Assembly: GCF_000739875.1 (NCBI RefSeq)
Contig: NZ_BBJR01000054.1
Span: forward strand, 1 to 48,956
Origin: Comamonas aquatica NBRC 14918
GTDB lineage: Bacteria; Pseudomonadota; Gammaproteobacteria; Burkholderiales; Burkholderiaceae_C
Reading direction: 5' to 3'
Length of the DNA: 48,956 nucleotides
The notes under the pieces were generated by a model. That model was not told where the DNA came from. It ran no database searches and saw only the letters and a list, made by a program, of their open reading frames with translations. The position numbers and the translations under genes were made by a program. This document shows, in pieces, positions 26,606 to 35,864 of the stretch (positions within the stretch are counted from its first letter, which is position 1; each line of letters opens with the position of its first letter).

Positions 26606-28327
26606 ATGGATCGTCCGTGGCTCAACCACTACCCCGCCGGGGTGCCCCATGCCATCGACCCCGAGGCCTACCCCTCGGTGGTGGACCTGCTGGAGGAATC
26701 CTTACGGACGAATGCCGACCAGCCCTTCACGGTCTGCATGGACGTATGGATGCGCTACCGCGACCTGGACCAGCACTCGCGGCACCTGGGCGCCTGGCTG
26801 CAAAGCCTGCACCTGGAGCCCGACGCCCGCGTGGCCATCATGCTGCCCAATATCCCGCAGTTTGCCGTCAGCATGGCCGGCGTGCTGCGTGCCGGCTACA
26901 CCTGCGTCAACGTCAACCCGCTGTACACGGCGCGCGAGCTGGAGCACCAGCTCAAGGATTCCGGCGCCACCGCCATCATCATCCTGGAAAACTTCGCGCA
27001 CACGCTGGCCGACGTCCTGCCGCGCACCCCAATCCAGCACGTATGCATGGCCTCCATGGGCGACCTGCTGGGCTTCTGGTACGGCCACTGGATCACCTTC
27101 GCCGTACGCCACCTGGCCAAGATGGTGCCCGCCTACGAGCTGCCCCTGGACGGCCGCAGCGTCACCCCATTCAAGCAAGCCCTGGCGCGCGGTGCGCGCC
27201 TGCAGCTGCGCAAGCCCCACGTCAGCGGCGACAGCATTGCCTTCCTGCAGTACACCGGCGGCACCACCGGCCTGTCCAAGGGCGCCATCCTGACGCACCG
27301 CAACATCATTGCCGCCACGCTGCAGGCCGAGGCCTGGTTTGCCCCGGCCTACGCCGGGCAAAGCGACATGCGCAAGATCCACGGTATCGCCGCGCTGCCG
27401 CTGTACCACATCTTCGCACTGACCCTGCTGCTGCTGTCGCTGCGCCAGGGCTCCAGCCTCAGCCTGATTCCCAACCCGCGCGACATCCCCAAGTTTGTCG
27501 AGGTGCTGCGCAAGCGCCCCTTCCACACCCTGCCGGCCGTGAACACCTTGTTCAACGCGCTACTGCAAAACCCCAAGTTCCGCGCCCTGGACTTTTCGGC
27601 ACTGGCAGTGTCCCAGGCCGGCGGCATGGCGGCCTCCGAAGGCACGGCCCGCGAATGGCAGAAAGTGACTGGCAAGGCCATGATCGAAGGCTGGGGCATG
27701 AGCGAGACCTGCGCCATCGGCACCAACAACCCGGTCAACGCCACCCGCTTCAGCGGCACCATCGGCCTGCCGCTGCCCGGGATTGACCTGGCCATCAAGG
27801 ACGATGACGGCAACACCCTGCCGCAGGGCGAGCACGGCGAAATCTGCATCCGCGGCCCCAACGTCATGCAGGGCTACTACCGCCAGCCCGAGGAAACGAC
27901 CAAGGCCTTCACCGCCGATGGCTTCATGCGCACCGGCGACATCGGCCTGATGGACGCACAGGGCTTCTTCAAGATCATCGACCGCAAGAAGGACATGATC
28001 CTGGTCAGCGGCTTCAACGTCTTCCCGAACGAGCTGGAGAACGTCATCTCCCTGTGCCCCGGCGTGGTCGAATGTGCCGCCGTGGGCGTGCCGGATGAAC
28101 ACTCCGGCGAGGCCATCAAGGTGTTCGTCATCAAGAACGACCCCACACTGACCGAGGAGCGCCTGCTGCGCTACTGCCACGACAACCTCACGGGCTACAA
28201 GCGGCCCAAGTACATCGAGTTCCGCGACGAACTGCCCAAGACCAACGTCGGCAAGATCTTGCGCCGCGAGCTGCGCCCCACGGCAGCGCGTGCACCGGCC
28301 CCCCGCCCCGAGACCACCGCCCACTAG
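26606..28327 (+). CDS. fadD: long-chain fatty acid-CoA ligase
   Basis: A 573-residue AMP-forming acyl-CoA synthetase close in length and N terminus to E. coli FadD (WLNHYPAGVPHAI; VNPLYTARELEHQLKDSGA). YTGGTTGLSKGA is the ATP P-loop, GWGMSET the adenylate motif, TGDIGLMDAQGFFKIIDRKKD the hinge, and Lys in TNVGKILRREL the C-terminal catalytic lysine. It activates fatty acids for beta-oxidation. ATG 26606 has a GAAAGG ribosome site. The downstream MBL gene starts 2 bp after its stop. Confidence 0.94.
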   Translation: MDRPWLNHYPAGVPHAIDPEAYPSVVDLLEESLRTNADQPFTVCMDVWMRYRDLDQHSRHLGAWLQSLHLEPDARVAIMLPNIPQFAVSMAGVLRAGYTCVNVNPLYTARELEHQLKDSGATAIIILENFAHTLADVLPRTPIQHVCMASMGDLLGFWYGHWITFAVRHLAKMVPAYELPLDGRSVTPFKQALARGARLQLRKPHVSGDSIAFLQYTGGTTGLSKGAILTHRNIIAATLQAEAWFAPAYAGQSDMRKIHGIAALPLYHIFALTLLLLSLRQGSSLSLIPNPRDIPKFVEVLRKRPFHTLPAVNTLFNALLQNPKFRALDFSALAVSQAGGMAASEGTAREWQKVTGKAMIEGWGMSETCAIGTNNPVNATRFSGTIGLPLPGIDLAIKDDDGNTLPQGEHGEICIRGPNVMQGYYRQPEETTKAFTADGFMRTGDIGLMDAQGFFKIIDRKKDMILVSGFNVFPNELENVISLCPGVVECAAVGVPDEHSGEAIKVFVIKNDPTLTEERLLRYCHDNLTGYKRPKYIEFRDELPKTNVGKILRRELRPTAARAPAPRPETTAH

Positions 28328-28329
28328 CC

Positions 28330-29274
28330 ATGCCCCAGGACTCGACCACGCCGAGCCTGTGGCCCGGCATGTTTTTTTTCGAACGCGGCTGGCTCTCGGC
28401 CAACAACATCCTGTTGCTGGGCCCCGACGACGCCGCCCTGGTGGACACCGGCTACTGCAGCCATGCAGAGCAGACGGTGGACCTGGTGGCCAGCACCCTG
28501 GACACGCGGCCGCTCACCCACGTCCTGAACACCCACCTGCACAGTGACCACTGCGGCGGCAATGCCGCCCTGCAGGCGCGCTGGCCGGAGGTGCAGACCT
28601 GGATTGCCCCAGGGCAGGCCGCCCAGGTGCAGGACTGGGACCCCGTGGCCCTGAGCTACACCCCCACCGGCCAGTCCTGCCCCCGTTTTCGGGCCGACGG
28701 TGTGCTGCAGCCCGGCAGCACGGTCACCCTGGGCGGGCGGCCCTGGCAGGTGCACGCCGCACCCGGCCATGACCCGCACTCCATCGTGCTGTTCGAGCCC
28801 GAGCGCCGGCTGCTGATCTCTGCCGATGCGCTGTGGGAGCACGGCTTTGGCGTGGTGTTTCCGGAAATCGAAGGGGCGCAGGCGTTTGCCGAAGTGGCCG
28901 CCACGCTGGACGTGATCGAGCAGTTGCAGCCCGCCCTGGTGCTGCCCGGCCACGGCCCACTGTTCACGGACGTGGCCGCGGCCCTCGCCCGGGCGCGCCA
29001 GCGTTTGCAGGGGTTCATCGCCCAGCCCGAACGCCATGCCCGCTACGCCGCCAAGGTGCTGCTCAAGTACAAGCTGCTGGAGTGGCAGCAACTGCCATTG
29101 AACCAGGTGCACGCCTGGTGCCAACAGACCCCCTACCTGGGCCTGCTGCACGCCCGGTACTTTGACGCCCAGTCCCCCACGCAGTGGGTCGAGACCCTGG
29201 TGCAAGAGCTGGTGGCCAGCCAGGCCGCCGCGCTGGAGGTGCGCGACGGCACCCCGCTGCTGCTCAACCGCTGA
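28330..29274 (+). CDS. MBL-fold metallo-hydrolase
   Basis: A 314-residue metallo-beta-lactamase-fold protein. The HxHxDH metal motif is His69, His71, Asp73, His74 (THLHSDHCGG), and further ligands follow in APGHDPHSIV and LPGHGPLF. An extra C-terminal helical region (about 230-314) resembles the winged-helix tail of LACTB2/glyoxalase-II-like hydrolases. Its position 2 bp after fadD implies co-transcription, perhaps a thioester or lactone hydrolase in fatty acid use; the substrate is unknown. Confidence 0.87.
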   Translation: MPQDSTTPSLWPGMFFFERGWLSANNILLLGPDDAALVDTGYCSHAEQTVDLVASTLDTRPLTHVLNTHLHSDHCGGNAALQARWPEVQTWIAPGQAAQVQDWDPVALSYTPTGQSCPRFRADGVLQPGSTVTLGGRPWQVHAAPGHDPHSIVLFEPERRLLISADALWEHGFGVVFPEIEGAQAFAEVAATLDVIEQLQPALVLPGHGPLFTDVAAALARARQRLQGFIAQPERHARYAAKVLLKYKLLEWQQLPLNQVHAWCQQTPYLGLLHARYFDAQSPTQWVETLVQELVASQAAALEVRDGTPLLLNR

Positions 29275-29283
29275 GACCGTGCA

Positions 29284-29308
29284 GGCCCCACGCCGTGAGG
29301 CTGGGGCC
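29284..29308. terminator. hairpin between convergent MBL and slt genes
   Basis: GGCCCCA (29284-29290) pairs perfectly with TGGGGCC (29302-29308) around an 11-nt loop in the 43-bp convergent gap. No T-tract follows on either strand, so termination is inferred. Confidence 0.4.
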
Positions 29309-29317
29309 GAGTAGCGC

Positions 29318-31303
29318 TCACGGCAGGTCGGGGTTGTACTCGGCCGTGGTTACCTTGGGGCCCACCGTGCCCAGGCGCGCCTTCAGCGACTGGGGGCGGC
29401 CGGTGATCATGGCCGCGTAGTTGGTGGTGTTGGACAGCACCTTCTTGACGTAGTCGCGCGTTTCGGTGAACGGCACGTTCTCCGCCCAGATGGCACCCTC
29501 CAGCACCGGGCCGTTGCGCCAGTTGCGGGGGCGCCCCGGGCCGGCGTTGTAACCGGCGGCAGCCATGGCCATGGAGCCCTCGAAGTCATCCAGCGCCAGC
29601 TTCAGGTAGGACGTGCCGATGGTGATGTTCACATCGCGGTCATTGATCATCTGCGGCTGGAAGTCGGTCATGCCGATCTTGCGCGCCGTCCACTTGGCGG
29701 TCGCCGGCATCACCTGCATCAAGCCCGAGGCCCCGACGTGCGAACGCGCATCCATGATGAAGCGGCTTTCCTGGCGGATCAGCCCGTAGACGTAGGCCGG
29801 ATCCAAACCAATGCTGTTGGCCTTGGCGATCACCGCGTCGTGGAAGGGCATGGGGAAGCGCTGTTTCCAGTCGATAGCCTCGCGCGTGCGTTCGCTGGTG
29901 TTGATGCAGCGGTCCCAGACCTGGGCCTTGCAGGCCAGATCGGCTGCTGCCAGCAACTCGCGGTCGTTCATGCCGCCAGGCACATGCAGGCCCACGCTGT
30001 AGTTCCACTCGCGCACGCCCTCGCTGCGCAGGCCGATGCGGATCGCATACAGCGCGCGCTGCAGGCCGGGGTTGCTGGCTGCGGCCGCCTGTTCCTGTAC
30101 CGTCAGCGGTTGTGGGGCGGGCGGCACGGTGACGGCCTGGCCCAGGTCTTCCAACGCCAGTTTTTCGTAGAAGCCCTTCACGCTGGCAATACTCTGCAGC
30201 AGGCGCTGGGCCTCGGCACGCTCGGCCTCGCCGCCGCGGCGGTCGCTCAGCAGGGCCCGGGCCTTCCAGTAGACCCAGGCGCTGTCGGCCTGCAGCGACG
30301 GCGGCATGGCATCGATGGTCTTGCGCACGGTGTGCCACTGGCCGGCCCGCAGGTTGGCGCGCACCATCCATTCCTGCGACTCGTCGGACATGCGCTCCGG
30401 CTTGCCGACCTTGTCGAAATAGGCCACCGCATTGCTGTCCAGGCGCCGTGCGCTGACCTTGCCGATGACGCCCCAGACCCAATCACGCTCTTCGGCCCGC
30501 AGCTGGGCGGCCCAACGGCTGTCCATCAGGCTGGCGGCCTGGTCGGGGTCGGTGCTGGCCATGCGAATCAGCGCCAGCACGGCCAGCTCGCGCCGGGTGT
30601 TGCCGCGCACCTTGCTGGTGCCGGCCAGGTACTTGGCCGGCGAGGCAAACACCTCGGTCAGGTGCGACAGCGCATCCGGCGCCACGATGGTGACGGCACG
30701 GCGCGTGCCGGTCTGGCGGTTTTGCTCGGCGGACAGGCGCGCGCGCTTCCACACGGCCAGATCGTCGAGCTGCTGGATGGCGTACAGCTCGCTGGCGGCA
30801 TAGGTGCAGCCATCGTCGGCATCGCGCTGGGCGTGCCACAGACGCACCACCTCCTGGGCGGCATGCTCGGGCTGGCGGCGTTCGATGGTCTGCACGGCCA
30901 TGTCGTAGCAACGCACCTCACGGTCGTCCTGCATGCGGAAATCGGCCAGCATGCGGGCAAAGTCAGACCACTGGCGGCGCTGCCCCAGCAGCAGCAGCCA
31001 GTCGTTGCGCAGACGGTCCTCCTGGTAGGTGCCGCGCCAGCGCTGCAGGAAGGCATCGACCTCGGCCTGGTTCGAGGTTTCCAGGCGGGCCTTCAATTCC
31101 CAGTAGGCCGCCCAGGGCTCCAGCGGGTGTCCGGCGGTCTGGGGCAGCAGGGCCGCCAGCCGTGCCTTGTCGCCCTTGCGCGCCGCTTCCTGCATCTGCA
31201 GCAACACGTTGTCGCCCGCGGCGGTCTGGGCAACGGCCGAGAAAACTGGAACGCTAAAAACGAGGGCCGCGCAAAGCGGTGTCAGAATCTTGTGCAATGG
31301 CAT
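29318..31303 (-). CDS. slt: soluble lytic murein transglycosylase (Slt70-like)
   Basis: A 661-residue periplasmic enzyme that cleaves peptidoglycan to 1,6-anhydro-muropeptides. It has a signal peptide (ILTPLCAALVFSVPVFSAVAQ), a long alpha-helical U domain, and a C-terminal SLT catalytic domain with Glu512 in IRQESRF, followed by GASGLMQVMPATA and AAGYNAGPGR. The length equals that of E. coli Slt70. The start at 31303 lies only 14 bp from the divergent fau start, so its promoter must overlap fau coding sequence, or the true start is a little further in. Confidence 0.92.
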   Translation of the reverse strand: MPLHKILTPLCAALVFSVPVFSAVAQTAAGDNVLLQMQEAARKGDKARLAALLPQTAGHPLEPWAAYWELKARLETSNQAEVDAFLQRWRGTYQEDRLRNDWLLLLGQRRQWSDFARMLADFRMQDDREVRCYDMAVQTIERRQPEHAAQEVVRLWHAQRDADDGCTYAASELYAIQQLDDLAVWKRARLSAEQNRQTGTRRAVTIVAPDALSHLTEVFASPAKYLAGTSKVRGNTRRELAVLALIRMASTDPDQAASLMDSRWAAQLRAEERDWVWGVIGKVSARRLDSNAVAYFDKVGKPERMSDESQEWMVRANLRAGQWHTVRKTIDAMPPSLQADSAWVYWKARALLSDRRGGEAERAEAQRLLQSIASVKGFYEKLALEDLGQAVTVPPAPQPLTVQEQAAAASNPGLQRALYAIRIGLRSEGVREWNYSVGLHVPGGMNDRELLAAADLACKAQVWDRCINTSERTREAIDWKQRFPMPFHDAVIAKANSIGLDPAYVYGLIRQESRFIMDARSHVGASGLMQVMPATAKWTARKIGMTDFQPQMINDRDVNITIGTSYLKLALDDFEGSMAMAAAGYNAGPGRPRNWRNGPVLEGAIWAENVPFTETRDYVKKVLSNTTNYAAMITGRPQSLKARLGTVGPKVTTAEYNPDLP

Positions 31304-31317
31304 AGAGGAATTATGTG

Positions 31318-31890
31318 ATGGACAAAGCGGCCCTTCGACGCACCTTGGTACAGCAACGCCTCACTATGGTGGATCGCCTACAGCGCGCGGACGATTTGCA
31401 ACGTGTCATGCGCATCTGGCTGGTGGACCGTCCGGACACCGTGATCGGCGCCTACTGGCCGATCAAGGGCGAGTTCGATCCCCTGCCCGTGCTGCACCGC
31501 TGGAAGGAAGACGGCGAACTGCTGGACAAGCCCCAGCGCCGCCGCATCGGCCTGCCGGTGATCGACAAGATCACCAAGACCATGCGCTTCCATGCCTGGC
31601 ACCCTGGCTGTCCCATGGAGGAGGATGCCTACGGCATTCCCAAGCCCAAGGACACCGAGGTGATCACCCCCACCCTGCTGTTCGTGCCCTGCGTGGGCTA
31701 CGGCCCCGGCGGTTACCGCCTGGGCTATGGCGGGGGCTTTTACGACCGCACCCTGGCCGGCCTGCGCCCCGCACCGCACACGGTGGGGCTGGGCTTCACC
31801 CAGGGTTTCATTGAAGATTTCCTGCCGGAATCCCACGACCTGCCGCTGGATGCCATCCTGAACGACAACGGCGTGGTCTGGCCTGTTTGA
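31318..31890 (+). CDS. fau: 5-formyltetrahydrofolate cyclo-ligase
   Basis: A 190-residue MTHFS/YgfA protein that recycles 5-formyl-THF to methenyl-THF with ATP. The signature FVPCVGYGPGGYRLGYGGGFYDRTL holds the ATP and folate site, and IGAYWPIKGEFDP the N-terminal motif. AGAGGA lies about ten bases before the ATG; a GTG one codon earlier (31315) is also in frame. Divergent from slt with almost no spacer, leaving no room for the ssrS (6S RNA) gene that precedes ygfA in many proteobacteria. Confidence 0.94.
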   Translation: MDKAALRRTLVQQRLTMVDRLQRADDLQRVMRIWLVDRPDTVIGAYWPIKGEFDPLPVLHRWKEDGELLDKPQRRRIGLPVIDKITKTMRFHAWHPGCPMEEDAYGIPKPKDTEVITPTLLFVPCVGYGPGGYRLGYGGGFYDRTLAGLRPAPHTVGLGFTQGFIEDFLPESHDLPLDAILNDNGVVWPV

Positions 31891-31898
31891 CTGTTGGT

Positions 31899-32174
31899 AT
31901 GCCCGTTCGCAAGCAAAAATCCGTCCCGCAGCGCCGTCTGCAATCGCGCCCGCCCCTCACCCCCATGCACCAGCCGCTGACACGCGCCGAGGTGCAGCGC
32001 CTGCAAGGTCACATGCGCCGCCACGGCCCGCACAGCCTGACGCCGCGCCAGCACGACGCCATCTGGGACTTCCTGTTCGCCCTGCCCGAAAGCCAGGCCT
32101 GGATGGCCGACATGGTGGCGCAAACCCGCGCCGCCCAGGCCGGGCTACGACCCCGTTCAAAAAAGGAAGCGTGA
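31899..32174 (+). CDS. small hypothetical protein
   Basis: A 91-residue basic protein from ATG 31899 (MPVRKQKS), 8 bp after the fau stop and so probably co-transcribed. It is rich in Arg, Gln and His at the N terminus, with a helical middle (LTRAEVQRLQGHMRRHG, then LTPRQHDAIWDFLFALPESQAW) and a basic C terminus. No signal peptide or membrane helix. Codon use fits a real gene. Family not recognised. Confidence 0.65.
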   Translation: MPVRKQKSVPQRRLQSRPPLTPMHQPLTRAEVQRLQGHMRRHGPHSLTPRQHDAIWDFLFALPESQAWMADMVAQTRAAQAGLRPRSKKEA

Positions 32175-32192
32175 CGCGCGCGACTGCCTTGC

Positions 32193-32254
32193 GATGCAGA
32201 TATAAAACATCTGCAAACGCTTGAACAGCGTGCGCAGACAGCTCCTGAAAATGA
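32193..32254. repeat. dispersed intergenic repeat, partial long type, copy 6
   Basis: The sequence GCAGATATAAAACATCTGC is a short inverted repeat matching the AGATATAAAT centre of the copy at 25805-25900. It is followed by AAACGCTTGAACAGCGTGCG and CAGACAGCTCCTG, which resemble one arm of the element. The other arm is not clear, so this is a degraded copy. Confidence 0.45.
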
Positions 32255-32322
32255 GCAGTTGTCTTACCAACCCCAACGGCACGCGGAAGGTGCCGGGCAT
32301 GTCCATCAGACGCGCCACCCCT

Positions 32323-32390
32323 GGGCTAAGGGCTAAGGGCTAAGGGCTAAGGGCTAAGGGCTAAGGGCTAAGGGCTAAGGGCTAAGGGCT
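32323..32390. repeat. heptanucleotide tandem repeat (GGGCTAA)9
   Basis: Nine perfect head-to-tail copies of GGGCTAA run from 32323 to 32385, followed by a partial GGGCT. It lies between the small hypothetical gene and the 3' end of queC. The 7-bp unit shifts frame with each copy and carries a stop codon every three units in each frame on both strands, so it is not coding. Perfect identity of all units suggests recent slippage. Confidence 0.97.
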
Positions 32391-32435
32391 TGGCATCCGG
32401 CCATTTCCCAGGCGCAGCTTCAGCCCCCTCCGCGC

Positions 32436-33140
32436 TCAAGCGGCCTGGGCCGCGCGCCAGCGCTGCCAGCCCTTGGCGCGCAGGTCGCAGGCCGGGCAGT
32501 GGCCGCAGCCGTGGCCCCAGGCGTGCAGCACATCGCGCGTGCCCTCGTAGCAGGTGTGCGTGTCCTGCACGATCAGCTGCACCAGGGCGTCGCCGCCCAG
32601 GTCCAGGGCCATCTGCCAGGTGGCGGCCTTGTCGATCCACATCAGCGGCGTCTCGATGCGCAGGCGCCGCTCCAGTCCCAGGTTCAGCGCCAGCTGCATG
32701 GCCTTCATGGTGTCGTCGCGGCAGTCGGGATAGCCGGAAAAATCCGTCTCGCAGACACCGGTCACGATGACCTGCAGCCCGCGCCGGTAGGCCAGGGCGC
32801 CGGCCAGCGTCAAGAACAGCAGGTTGCGCCCGGGCACAAAGGTGTTGGGCAGGCCGTCGGCCTGCATGGCGAAGGCCACGTCCTCGGTCAGGGACGAGCC
32901 GCCGATCTGCTTGAGCACGTCCAGGCTCAGCACATGGTCCTCACCCAGCTTGGGCGCCCACTGGGGAAACTGCGTGCGCAGCTGCTGCAGCACCGTCAGC
33001 CGCGCCTGCAGCTCCACGCTGTGGCGCTGGCCATAGTCAAAGCCCAGGGTTTCGACCCGGTCGTACTTCGACAGGGCATGGGCCAGGCAGGTGGTGGAGT
33101 CCTGTCCACCCGAAAACATCACAAGCGCAGAGGTATGCAT
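32436..33140 (-). CDS. queC: 7-cyano-7-deazaguanine synthase
   Basis: A 234-residue enzyme converting 7-carboxy-7-deazaguanine to preQ0 in queuosine synthesis. [10 protein letters not shown] is the PP-loop ATP site, and [14 protein letters not shown] near the C terminus is the zinc-binding Cys4 motif (CxxC visible). The other queuosine genes are not in the window. ATG 33140 fits the family. Divergent from the GST gene with a 64-bp gap, in which no preQ1-type riboswitch was recognised. Confidence 0.95.
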   Translation of the reverse strand: MHTSALVMFSGGQDSTTCLAHALSKYDRVETLGFDYGQRHSVELQARLTVLQQLRTQFPQWAPKLGEDHVLSLDVLKQIGGSSLTEDVAFAMQADGLPNTFVPGRNLLFLTLAGALAYRRGLQVIVTGVCETDFSGYPDCRDDTMKAMQLALNLGLERRLRIETPLMWIDKAATWQMALDLGGDALVQLIVQDTHTCYEGTRDVLHAWGHGCGHCPACDLRAKGWQRWRAAQAA

Positions 33141-33204
33141 AGGCCGGAATTACAACACGCGCTACAGTGCCACGACGTCACATGGTTGTGAGAACGGACC
33201 CCCT

Positions 33205-33888
33205 ATGCTGCAGCTTTACATCGGCAACAAGAACTACTCTTCCTGGTCCATGCGCCCCTGGGTGGCGATGCGCCAGCTGGGCATCGCCTTCGACGAGGTC
33301 CTGGTGCGCTTCGACAGCTTCGCGCCCGATTCGCAGTTCAAGCGCACGCTGCGCCCCCTGACGCCCACGGGCACCGTGCCCGTGCTGGTGCACGACGATC
33401 TGGCCATCTGGGACACGCTGGCGATTGCCGAGTACCTGGCCGAGACCTTCCCCAAGGCCGGCATCTGGCCGGCGTCGGTGACCGACCGCGCCCGCGCCCG
33501 CAGCCTCTGCGCCGAGATGCACAGCGGCTTCACCGCCCTGCGCAGCCACTGCCCCATGAACATCGAGGCCCAGCTGCCCGAGGTTGGCGCCAAGATCTGG
33601 GCCGAGCAGGTGGCCGTGCGCGCCAATGTGGCCCGCCTGGTCGACATGTGGAGCGAACTGCTGCAATCCCACGGCGGCCCCATGCTGTTCGGCCGGTTCA
33701 GCATGGTCGATGCCTACTTCGCCCCGGTGTGCATGCGCCTGCACACCTACGGCCTGCCCGTGCCATCCGCGATTGCCGACTACGTGCAGCGCGTGCGCGC
33801 CGTGCCGGCCGTCCAGGCCTGGATCACGCAGGCCGAGGCCGAACACGACTTCCGCGACTTCGACGAACCCTATCGCACCCAGCGCTGA
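33205..33888 (+). CDS. glutathione S-transferase family protein
   Basis: A 227-residue GST. The thioredoxin-fold N domain begins MLQLYIGNKNYSSWSMRPW, with the Ser of YSSWS as likely glutathione-activating residue. TPTGTVPVLVHDDLAIWDTLAIAEYL is the GSH-binding cis-Pro and Glu/Asp-Ser/Thr region. The alpha-helical C domain follows (FSMVDAYFAPVCMRL). The start at 33205 fits the family; the frame is open 38 codons upstream into queC. Substrate unknown. Confidence 0.93.
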   Translation: MLQLYIGNKNYSSWSMRPWVAMRQLGIAFDEVLVRFDSFAPDSQFKRTLRPLTPTGTVPVLVHDDLAIWDTLAIAEYLAETFPKAGIWPASVTDRARARSLCAEMHSGFTALRSHCPMNIEAQLPEVGAKIWAEQVAVRANVARLVDMWSELLQSHGGPMLFGRFSMVDAYFAPVCMRLHTYGLPVPSAIADYVQRVRAVPAVQAWITQAEAEHDFRDFDEPYRTQR

Positions 33889-33928
33889 AACGCGCCGGGT
33901 GGCGCACCGGTCCCCCTGGTGGGCGGGC

Positions 33929-34384
33929 CTACTTGAACTGCTTGCGCAGCATGGGCTTGTGCCGCGCAATGTGCGCCAGCTGGGCCGGGGCCAGGGTGCC
34001 GCCCAGGTCTTCGTCCTCGGTGTTGAGCACCGCGTTGGCGTAGCGCAGGGCCCGGGCCACCACCTCGTCCTCGCTCACGCCCTGCTGCGCGGCCAGCTCC
34101 ATGGCCACGCGGCGCATGGCGCGCTGCGACAGCATCCACATGGCGCCAAAGGCCTCCCAGGCGGCGGCGGTCTTCTGGCTTTGCGCGTGGTCGGCCAGGA
34201 TGTCCTTGAGCGGCTTGGCCAGCACCTCCTGCAGCGCCTCCATTTGTTCCTGCAGGGTTTCCAACTGGGCTTCGCGCTCGAGTGCCGCGGCGGCGGCCTG
34301 GGCCTGGGCGTCCGGGGCCTCGGGCACAGGCACGCTGCCATCCGGGTTCAACTGGGCAATGGTGAGGGAAGAAAGCAAGGACAT
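33929..34384 (-). CDS. hypothetical helical protein
   Basis: A 151-residue protein from ATG 34384 ([16 protein letters not shown]). After a Pro/Ala stretch ([11 protein letters not shown]) residues 35-75 form a probable coiled coil ([21 protein letters not shown]). The rest is helical ([35 protein letters not shown]). No signal peptide or membrane helix. Divergent from cca. Family not recognised; codon use supports a real gene. Confidence 0.75.
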   Translation of the reverse strand: MSLLSSLTIAQLNPDGSVPVPEAPDAQAQAAAAALEREAQLETLQEQMEALQEVLAKPLKDILADHAQSQKTAAAWEAFGAMWMLSQRAMRRVAMELAAQQGVSEDEVVARALRYANAVLNTEDEDLGGTLAPAQLAHIARHKPMLRKQFK

Positions 34385-34500
34385 GGCGCACCCCAGGGCA
34401 AGAAGGGGGCGACTATACAAACAAAATCCGTCCCCCGGCGGGCGCGGTGCATCGCACGCTGCCGGGCGTCGGCGACGGCAGCGGCCCTACACTTGGCCGC

Positions 34501-35733
34501 ATGAAGATTTACATGGTTGGCGGCGCCGTGCGCGACCGCCTGTTGCAGCGCCCGGTGCACGACACTGACTGGGTGGTCGTGGGCGCCACCCCCGAAGACA
34601 TGACGGCGCGCGGCTTCACGCCCGTGGGGCGCGATTTCCCGGTGTTCCTGCACCCCGAGACCCACGAGGAATACGCCCTGGCGCGCACCGAGCGCAAGAG
34701 TGGCATGGGCTACCGCGGCTTTGTGGTCCACACTGCCCCCGACGTGACGCTGGAAGAAGACCTGGCGCGGCGCGACCTCACCATCAATGCGATAGCAGCT
34801 CCCGCAGGCTGGACGGGCACTGAAGACGTTTTTGACCCCTATCACGGCCAGGCCGACCTGCAGGCCAGGGTGCTGCGCCATGTGACCGAGGCCTTCCGCG
34901 AAGACCCGGTGCGCATCCTGCGCGTGGCGCGCTTTGCCGCGCGCTTCACCGATTTCCATGTGGCCCCCGAGACCCTGCAGCTGATGCGCGAGATGGTGGC
35001 CGCGGGCGAGGCCGACCACCTGGTGCCCGAGCGCGTCTGGCAGGAAATCAGCCGCGGGCTGATGGAGGCCCAGCCCTCGCGCATGTTCGAGGTGCTACGC
35101 GCCTGCGGCGCCCTGCGCGTGCTGCTGCCCGAGCTGGACCGCCTGTGGGGCGTGCCCCAGCGCGCCGAATACCACCCCGAGGTGGACAGCGGCGTGCACG
35201 CCATGCTGGTGCTGGACATGGCCGCACAGCTGCAATCGCCGCTGAGCGTGCGCTTTGCCTGCCTGTGCCACGATTTCGGCAAGGGCACCACATCGGCCGA
35301 GATGCTGCCGCGCCACATCGGCCACGAGCAGCGCAGCGCCCGGCTGCTGCAGGGCGTGTGCGCGCGCTGGCGCGTGCCCAACGATTGCAAGGAACTGGCC
35401 GACGTGGTGGCGCGCGAGCACGGCAACATCCACCGCAGCGGGGAGATGAACGCCGCGGCCGTGCTGCGCCTGCTGGAGCGCTGCGACGCCCTGCGCAAGC
35501 CCGCGCGCTTTGCCGAGGCCCTGCTGGCCTGCGAATGCGATGCCCGGGGGCGCACCGGCTTCGAGGACCGTCCCTACCCTCAGCGCCAGCGCCTGCAGAC
35601 GGCACTGGACGCAGCCCTGGCCGTGGACACTGCGCCCGTCGCCCAGGCCGCGGCCCAGCGCGGGCTGAAGGGCCCGGCGATTGGCGAGGCCGTGGCCAGC
35701 GCGCGCCAGCAGGCCGTGGCCCAGGTGCTGTAG
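34501..35733 (+). CDS. cca: multifunctional CCA-adding tRNA nucleotidyltransferase
   Basis: A 410-residue enzyme that builds or repairs the tRNA 3' CCA end. [12 protein letters not shown] and Asp21/Asp23 in HDTDWVVVG form the class II nucleotidyltransferase site, with [10 protein letters not shown] and the [16 protein letters not shown] block following. The C-terminal HD domain ([10 protein letters not shown]) gives phosphatase/phosphodiesterase activity as in E. coli. Between TINAIA and DPYHG the chain carries [12 protein letters not shown], about four residues longer than E. coli, and its DNA resembles the dispersed repeat. ATG 34501 is set by family fit. Confidence 0.95.
   Translation: MKIYMVGGAVRDRLLQRPVHDTDWVVVGATPEDMTARGFTPVGRDFPVFLHPETHEEYALARTERKSGMGYRGFVVHTAPDVTLEEDLARRDLTINAIAAPAGWTGTEDVFDPYHGQADLQARVLRHVTEAFREDPVRILRVARFAARFTDFHVAPETLQLMREMVAAGEADHLVPERVWQEISRGLMEAQPSRMFEVLRACGALRVLLPELDRLWGVPQRAEYHPEVDSGVHAMLVLDMAAQLQSPLSVRFACLCHDFGKGTTSAEMLPRHIGHEQRSARLLQGVCARWRVPNDCKELADVVAREHGNIHRSGEMNAAAVLRLLERCDALRKPARFAEALLACECDARGRTGFEDRPYPQRQRLQTALDAALAVDTAPVAQAAAQRGLKGPAIGEAVASARQQAVAQVL
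34787..34837. repeat. possible coding-embedded copy of the short dispersed repeat
   Basis: Within cca, GATAGCAGCTCCCGCAGGCT followed by GGACGGGCACTGAAGACGTT aligns with the short-type repeats at 7535 and 12889 (shared GCTGGA, CTGaAG, TTTT and AC blocks). It codes for the insert between TINAIA and DPYHG. The alignment was made by eye with many mismatches, so homology is suggested, not shown. Confidence 0.35.
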
Positions 35734-35864
35734 GCGGGGACGCCGAGGCAGCGCTTCCCAGGGAAAACCGCCAAACACCCGGGCAGGGACACAGAGGAAG
35801 ATGTGCCGGTTGGGCCCACGTCGGCCCACACCCACCCTCGTTTCCTTTGTTCTGGAGGTTTGCC

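Noticed and set aside
31304..31317. 6S RNA (ssrS) upstream of fau
   Set aside because: The gap is 14 bp, far too short; no 6S-like sequence seen nearby.
32323..32390. CRISPR-like array
   Set aside because: The unit is only 7 bp with no spacers; it is a simple tandem repeat.
33141..33204. preQ1 riboswitch before queC
   Set aside because: Only 64 bp separate the divergent starts and no preQ1 aptamer-like stem plus A-rich tail could be found.
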